From Ruegeria meonggei (GTDB lineage: Bacteria; Pseudomonadota; Alphaproteobacteria; Rhodobacterales; Rhodobacteraceae), in the NCBI RefSeq assembly GCF_900172215.1, contig NZ_FWFP01000011.1:96849-160848 (forward strand): 64,000 nucleotides of DNA, read 5' to 3'. The position numbers and the translations under genes were made by a program. Numbering within the stretch: the first letter of the stretch is position 1; every line of letters begins with the position of its first letter. Shown in pieces: positions 60,664-64,000 of this stretch. The notes under the pieces are model-generated. The model was not told the DNA's origin, did no database searches, and saw only the letters and a program-made list of their open reading frames with translations.

Positions 60664-61317
60664 CTATTTTTTACCACCACCGTTCCCGCCAGAGTTCCCG
60701 TTCCCGTTTCCACCGGAGTTCCCATTCCCGCCGGAGTTTCCGTTCCCGTTTCCACCGGAGTTCCCGTTCCCACCGGAGTTTCCGTTCCCGTTCCCACCGG
60801 AGTTCCCGTTCCCGTTCCCACCCGAGTTTCCGTTCCCGTTCCCACCGGAGTTTCCATTCCCGTTCCCACCGGAGTTGCCATTGCCGTTCCCACCGGAGTT
60901 GCCATTCCCATTTCCGCTGTTCGCCTGGCTGTTGTTGGATTTCGCCTGGGAATTAGCGTTGGCAGAGTTACCTGTTCCGGATCGAGCCGCGTCGGAGATC
61001 TGGCGTCCAACAATAGAACGATTGGGCACTACAACGCCCGTTTGAGCATTGACGATGACGCTGATAATTTTTCCGTCGGGTTTTTTGACCAGAATGCGGT
61101 AGTAAACTTTGTCAGCCTGAAAGGCGCGGGCGTCCACCGGGGTTCCGCCAAAGACCCTTTCCACACCTTTGATGACTCTTTTCAGCCGAATGGCGCTGCC
61201 GGATGTTGTCGCTTTGCGCAATTCAGACTGTTTCAATTCACGCGCAGCAGTATGCCCCTCTCCAGCCTGGAGAAAGGCGAACAGACAAGCGATGATCAGA
61301 AGCTTCTTCATCTTCAA
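60664..61317 (-). CDS. Secreted PepSY protein with Asn/Gly repeat tail
   Basis: 217 residues: signal peptide (KKLLIIACLFAFLQAGEG), a PepSY-like domain (about 30-105, AIRLKRVIKGVERVF, VYYRILVKKPDGKIISVIVN), a linker with Asn, Ser and Ala, then about 85 residues of GNGNGNSGGN-type repeats to the end (GNGGGKK). PepSY proteins often regulate proteases or sensors in the envelope; this one leads the operon with the PhoPQ-like pair and may be their input or output. An ATG two codons later is an alternative start. Confidence 0.85.
   Translation of the reverse strand: MKMKKLLIIACLFAFLQAGEGHTAARELKQSELRKATTSGSAIRLKRVIKGVERVFGGTPVDARAFQADKVYYRILVKKPDGKIISVIVNAQTGVVVPNRSIVGRQISDAARSGTGNSANANSQAKSNNSQANSGNGNGNSGGNGNGNSGGNGNGNSGGNGNGNSGGNGNGNSGGNGNGNSGGNGNSGGNGNGNSGGNGNSGGNGNGNSGGNGGGKK
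60680..60925. repeat. Coding minisatellite (GNGNSGGN units)
   Basis: Tandem units built from CCACCGGAGTTCCCGTTCCC (minus-strand coding for Asn-Ser-Gly-Gly-Asn-Gly-Asn-Gly) repeated about ten times with single-base variants and some shorter units. It lies wholly inside the PepSY-protein gene and keeps frame. Such tracts expand and contract easily. Confidence 0.85.
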
Positions 61318-61516
61318 TACTCATTATCGCGCATGCACCCCAAAAATCTACTGGTTTCAAGGTGAACTGGCGGTGAACGGCCAGTTAGTCGCGGGTTCAA
61401 CGATAATGGGTTTTAATCTGGGCGTTGGTCCCTGATTCCGACACAAACCCCAGCGTTTTCGGAACGTATGTTACGCGCTTTTAGATGAGATATGCATTCA
61501 ACAAACGAGGATTGTC
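61318..61516. promoter_or_regulatory. Divergent promoter region of the Gly/Asn-rich genes
   Basis: 199 bases between the two divergent Gly/Asn-rich secreted-protein genes. No palindrome was picked out by eye. Both genes could share a PhoP-type regulator from the adjacent operon. Confidence 0.45.
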
Positions 61517-62770
61517 ATGAAAACCAAATTAATCGGCCTAATGAAGGTTTCCTCTATGGCAATTTCCTTACTGGGGTCCACAGCGATTGTTGGAGCGATC
61601 GTACCGCCGGATGTTGCCTTCGCAAAGGAAGGCAATGGAAACGGCGGTGGTAAAGGAAACGGTGGTGGCAACGGTAGTGGAAACGGCAACGGTGGCGGAA
61701 ACGGCAACGGTGGCGGAAACGGCAACGGCAACGGCAACGGTGGTGGAAATGGCGGCGGGAACAGCCAAGGCGATGGTGGCGGCCATGGAAAAGGTCACAA
61801 CAAGGGTGGCGGATCTGCCGCGTCTAAGGGTGACACAAGTAAGGCTGCTGGAAAGTCACGCCGAAACACTTCAGGATCAGGGGCTTCCAAGTCGAAATCT
61901 TCGAAGGGCGGAAAATTCTCTCTGAAGGGCCTGATGACCGGGAGCAAAGGCAAAGCCAGCAACAAGAAGAGACAAGGTGGCATCAGGAGCTTGTTTAAAG
62001 GCAACAAGACGCTCAACACCAAAGCGCAAACAAAAAAAACAACAGTTAAGAAATCTCTTAGACCCGCAAGTCGTAAAGCAAAGTATCTTGAGGATGGTAC
62101 GCTTAATCCGCGCAACCTTGGCAAGCTGAACGGTGCTATCAACTCCAGCGTCAATGCAAAGCTCGCGCATATTGCCAATGGTCAGTTTACGAAGGGTACC
62201 GGGCCGGTCAGTCTTGCCGCCGGTCTCGCTGTAGCGGACGCCAAATTCAATCACGCCATGGGGGAAGACAATCCATACAGCCCTGAGGATGTAAAAGAAA
62301 TCTCAGCGGCATTTGGGTATTTGGACGAAGCCCCCATGTCCCTGCAAGAGGCCAAGGATGTTCTGGCTGACGAAGCAGCGAATCCAGGAACAACTGATCC
62401 TGATGTCTTGGATGACGCACAGAATGTTAAAGAGGCACACGACGTAACCACCGATGACGCCGGGAACCCGATTGATCGCCCAACTGACGATCAACAGGCT
62501 GCTGCAGAGGCAGTGCATGAAGCAGAGGACAGCCTCCTGGGCCATTACAAGGGTGACTTTTCTGACGACGACACCGTCGCAATGCAACAGCAAGATCGCG
62601 TCCTTGACGCCGTGCGGGCCTCCAACCCTGATGACGAAGCGGTCAAAAGCACGCTTGGTGTTCCGGATGAGGGATACGATGATTATGATGATGACGTTAG
62701 CACCGATCCAGTAGCAGAAGACGAGACCTCTGACGAGGAATCGGAAGAAGAGCTTGCAAATAACGGTTAA
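61517..62770 (+). CDS. Large Gly/Asn-rich secreted protein with acidic tail, unknown
   Basis: 417 residues with distinct zones. A hydrophobic signal (VSSMAISLLGSTAIVGAIVP) leads to a GNGNGGGNG region (about 38-90) and a Lys/Ser-rich basic region (about 92-185, SKSSKGGKFSLKGLMTG). Next is a folded-looking helical part (about 190-320, LAHIANGQFTKGTGPVSLAA, EDVKEISAAFGYLDEAPMSL), then a strongly acidic tail (YDDYDDDVSTDP, SDEESEEELANNG). No Cys. No family recognised. The repeat resembles the tail of the divergent PepSY protein, so both may be surface or matrix proteins. The acid tail could bind cations. Confidence 0.8.
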   Translation: MKTKLIGLMKVSSMAISLLGSTAIVGAIVPPDVAFAKEGNGNGGGKGNGGGNGSGNGNGGGNGNGGGNGNGNGNGGGNGGGNSQGDGGGHGKGHNKGGGSAASKGDTSKAAGKSRRNTSGSGASKSKSSKGGKFSLKGLMTGSKGKASNKKRQGGIRSLFKGNKTLNTKAQTKKTTVKKSLRPASRKAKYLEDGTLNPRNLGKLNGAINSSVNAKLAHIANGQFTKGTGPVSLAAGLAVADAKFNHAMGEDNPYSPEDVKEISAAFGYLDEAPMSLQEAKDVLADEAANPGTTDPDVLDDAQNVKEAHDVTTDDAGNPIDRPTDDQQAAAEAVHEAEDSLLGHYKGDFSDDDTVAMQQQDRVLDAVRASNPDDEAVKSTLGVPDEGYDDYDDDVSTDPVAEDETSDEESEEELANNG

Positions 62771-63072
62771 TCGCTACTCAGAAAACGGGTGACGAAGTCG
62801 TAGAGGCAGCTAGTGCCGCTTCTGGCGACTTCTTTTTCCCATTTCTTCTCCACGAGCGACACTTAGAAGGTTGTGTCCAGCACGACGGCTTCAGGCAAAA
62901 TATTTCCTGCTGGCCGCCCACTGTTTAGCAGTTTGTAGAGTTCAACGCGCCAATTCCTTCTGCACCCATCAAAAAAAACCCGCTCCGGCAGGAGCGGGCC
63001 TCTGCATTTAAGTTTTTCCGGGTAGGACGTGTCCCGGTAAAACTGCAGATGTCGTGACAGGAGATCAGGCGG
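62771..63072. other. Intergenic, contains terminator
   Basis: 302 bases. No gene recognised. A short stretch of imperfect unit-like sequence follows the Gly/Asn gene; the only strong element is the terminator at 62971-62998. Confidence 0.5.
62971..62998 (-). terminator. Rho-independent terminator
   Basis: Arms CCCGCTCC and GGAGCGGG pair perfectly around a four-base loop and are followed on the minus strand by eight T. It would end transcription of the 62-residue protein gene. Confidence 0.88.
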
Positions 63073-63261
63073 TCAGGCGGTCTTCTTCGCCCCATCAAGT
63101 CGCTTATTGCTAATAATGTCCATCAAAGCACTTTCGATAGGAGGGAATCGACCAGTGTTCGACTTCGCGGTGTTTGAGAGCTCTATTCTTACGGTGGAAC
63201 CAGTAGATCTCATGCTTTGGAGGACTTGATTCACAGAAGCAACTTCAGTGGCAGACTTCAT
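63073..63261 (-). CDS. Small protein (62 aa), unknown
   Basis: 62 residues, hydrophilic and slightly basic, starting MKSATEVASVNQVLQSMRST, preceded by AAGGGG, and followed by a strong terminator about 75 bases after the stop. No Cys and no membrane segment. The ribosome site and terminator support a real gene. No family recognised. Confidence 0.6.
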   Translation of the reverse strand: MKSATEVASVNQVLQSMRSTGSTVRIELSNTAKSNTGRFPPIESALMDIISNKRLDGAKKTA

Positions 63262-63453
63262 CAGCTTTTCCCCTTACAAAGGACCAACGGATGGTTTCGC
63301 GTTTGGCCCGAGTGAGGGAGTATGCCTGACAGAGGTTGAACACTGAAAGAATACACTATTCACGTTCTGTTAATGTTGTTGCCGATGCGTAGACAATAAG
63401 TGCGCAGCCATCACTGTCGATTTGTTTTGCCGCACCAAAACACCACGCGAAAT

Positions 63454-63876
63454 GGTGCTGTCAGACCAATTCGAACCAGTCTCTGTTTACCCCTAAATGC
63501 CGGAACTTATGCTGAACAAAGTTGGCGCCACTCGGAGAGAGCAGCGGCGCGGTTGAACTTGAAATTGTCTCTGCTGTAGAGGGCGCGTTCCTGATTGAAA
63601 TGGTTGTGGACGGAAGAATGAACTGCGGCGAACTTCTGCAAACATCGCATTTGCCTGAAGCGGAGCATCGCACGTTCTCGTCGTCGAAATGGCAGATGGG
63701 AATTCTCGGCCCGATTGTTCAGCCAGCGGCCGGTCTCTTGCCGACTACCGTTCCCGACAACTCTCATCGCCGCGCCATAAGACCGCAGTTTGTCTGTCAC
63801 GATGGATTCAGGTTGACCGTAGCGTTTCATTGATTTTCTGAGGAATTTCAACGCAGCTTTGCGGTCACGGCGCTTG
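63454..63876 (-). mobile_element. IS6-family insertion sequence, truncated copy
   Basis: 423 bases that match 57642-58064 as far as could be compared by eye, in the same orientation, beginning with the left inverted repeat GGTGCTGTCAGACC and ending without the right repeat. The match breaks off at CGCTTG, after which serine recombinase sequence follows. Confidence 0.88.
63507..63876 (-). pseudogene. IS6 transposase, N-terminally truncated
   Basis: Retains the C-terminal half from KMKFLRKS onwards (second Asp and Glu of the DDE triad) and lacks the helix-turn-helix and the first catalytic Asp. Not functional on its own. Confidence 0.85.
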
Positions 63877-64000
63877 ACCCTGAATGTACTGCTGTCCTTT
63901 GCTCAGTTTGAACGGGAAGTCACCGCCGAACGTATTCGTGACAAGATTGCAGCGTCTAAGAAAAAGGGGCTTTGGATGGGTGGCAACCTGCCTCTCGGCT
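63874..64000 (+). pseudogene. Serine recombinase fragment (resolvase catalytic domain end)
   Basis: Frame reads LTLNVLLSFAQFEREVTAER, then IRDKIAASKKKGLWMGG and NLPLG, and is open at the window end. This is the end of the serine-recombinase catalytic domain (QFEREVTAERIRDKI) just before the linker. The N-terminal part, including the catalytic Ser, is replaced by the truncated IS. The remainder may continue beyond the window. These recombinases usually pair with a DUF2924 gene, a remnant of which lies at 17.5 kb. Confidence 0.8.

Noticed and set aside
60680..60925. CRISPR-like direct repeats
   Set aside because: Units are contiguous, variable and in frame within a coding sequence, with no spacers and no cas genes; this is a coding minisatellite.
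57642..63876. Classical composite transposon
   Set aside because: The right IS copy lacks its right end, and no eight-base target duplication was found at the flanks of either copy, so current mobility as a unit is not supported.
1..64000. tRNA, rRNA or riboswitch genes
   Set aside because: No tRNA cloverleaf, rRNA segment or known riboswitch core was recognised by eye; a covariance-model search would be needed to exclude small RNAs.

Overview
The window looks like chromosomal DNA of a roseobacter-type alphaproteobacterium (Rhodobacteraceae). The grounds are fairly high GC with tightly overlapping operons (many ATGA stop/start overlaps), a heterotetrameric sarcosine oxidase operon in B-D-A-G order, a full pqqABCDE set, a lanthanide-type methanol dehydrogenase (XoxF) with glutathione-linked formaldehyde oxidation, and a DUF2924/serine-recombinase pair of the kind seen in these bacteria. 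The assignment rests on gene content; no rRNA or other taxonomic marker is present.

Layout. 0.1-7.0 kb: an argE-like amidohydrolase faces a six-gene minus-strand catabolic operon (AA_synth/DUF1185, alpha/beta hydrolase, flavin reductase with a Nudix-like tail, luciferase-like monooxygenase, aldehyde dehydrogenase, DUF1989) whose parts resemble the logic of the pyrimidine-degrading Rut pathway. 7.1-13.1 kb: LysR regulator and soxBDAG (sarcosine oxidase). 13.1-15.8 kb: haloalkane-dehalogenase-like hydrolase, a LysR regulator and a YrbL-like protein. 15.8-17.9 kb: a scar of mobile or weapon DNA, with an orphan GAD-like/DUF1851 immunity gene, a truncated eCIS-type toxin-carrier fragment and a broken DUF2924 gene.

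17.9-45.2 kb is a C1/quinoprotein island. It holds a small Sox-like module (FCSD flavoprotein, cytochrome c, SoxZ, SoxY), a PQQ-associated ABC exporter-type ATPase and permease with a two-component system, pqqABCDE, a second ABC transporter (NitT/TauT type), small acidic and beta-sandwich-like periplasmic proteins, the PQQ-associated beta-propeller and binding protein, an MxaD-like SRPBCC protein, a second propeller, a fused SoxYZ-like carrier, a CXXXCW protein, XoxJ, XoxG, XoxF, cytochrome c, FghA, class III alcohol dehydrogenase, secreted proteins, a quinoprotein-relay metallohydrolase and a second fused SoxYZ-like carrier. Together they can oxidise methanol in the periplasm (XoxF-PQQ-lanthanide, electrons to XoxG and c550) and formaldehyde to formate in the cytoplasm through glutathione.

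45.3-57.6 kb: two unknown periplasmic proteins, a NosP-like FIST protein with a NahK/ErcS'-like hybrid kinase and an ErdR-like LuxR regulator, then a MoxR-DUF58-DUF4381-VWA-VWA-TPR-BatD operon equivalent to mxaRSACKL, which probably matures the dehydrogenase. No mxaF is in the window.

57.6-64.0 kb: a complete IS6-family element, a PhoPQ-like two-component operon led by a PepSY/Asn-Gly-repeat protein, a divergent Gly/Asn-rich secreted protein, a small gene with a strong terminator, then a second, truncated copy of the same IS joined to a serine recombinase fragment that runs off the window.
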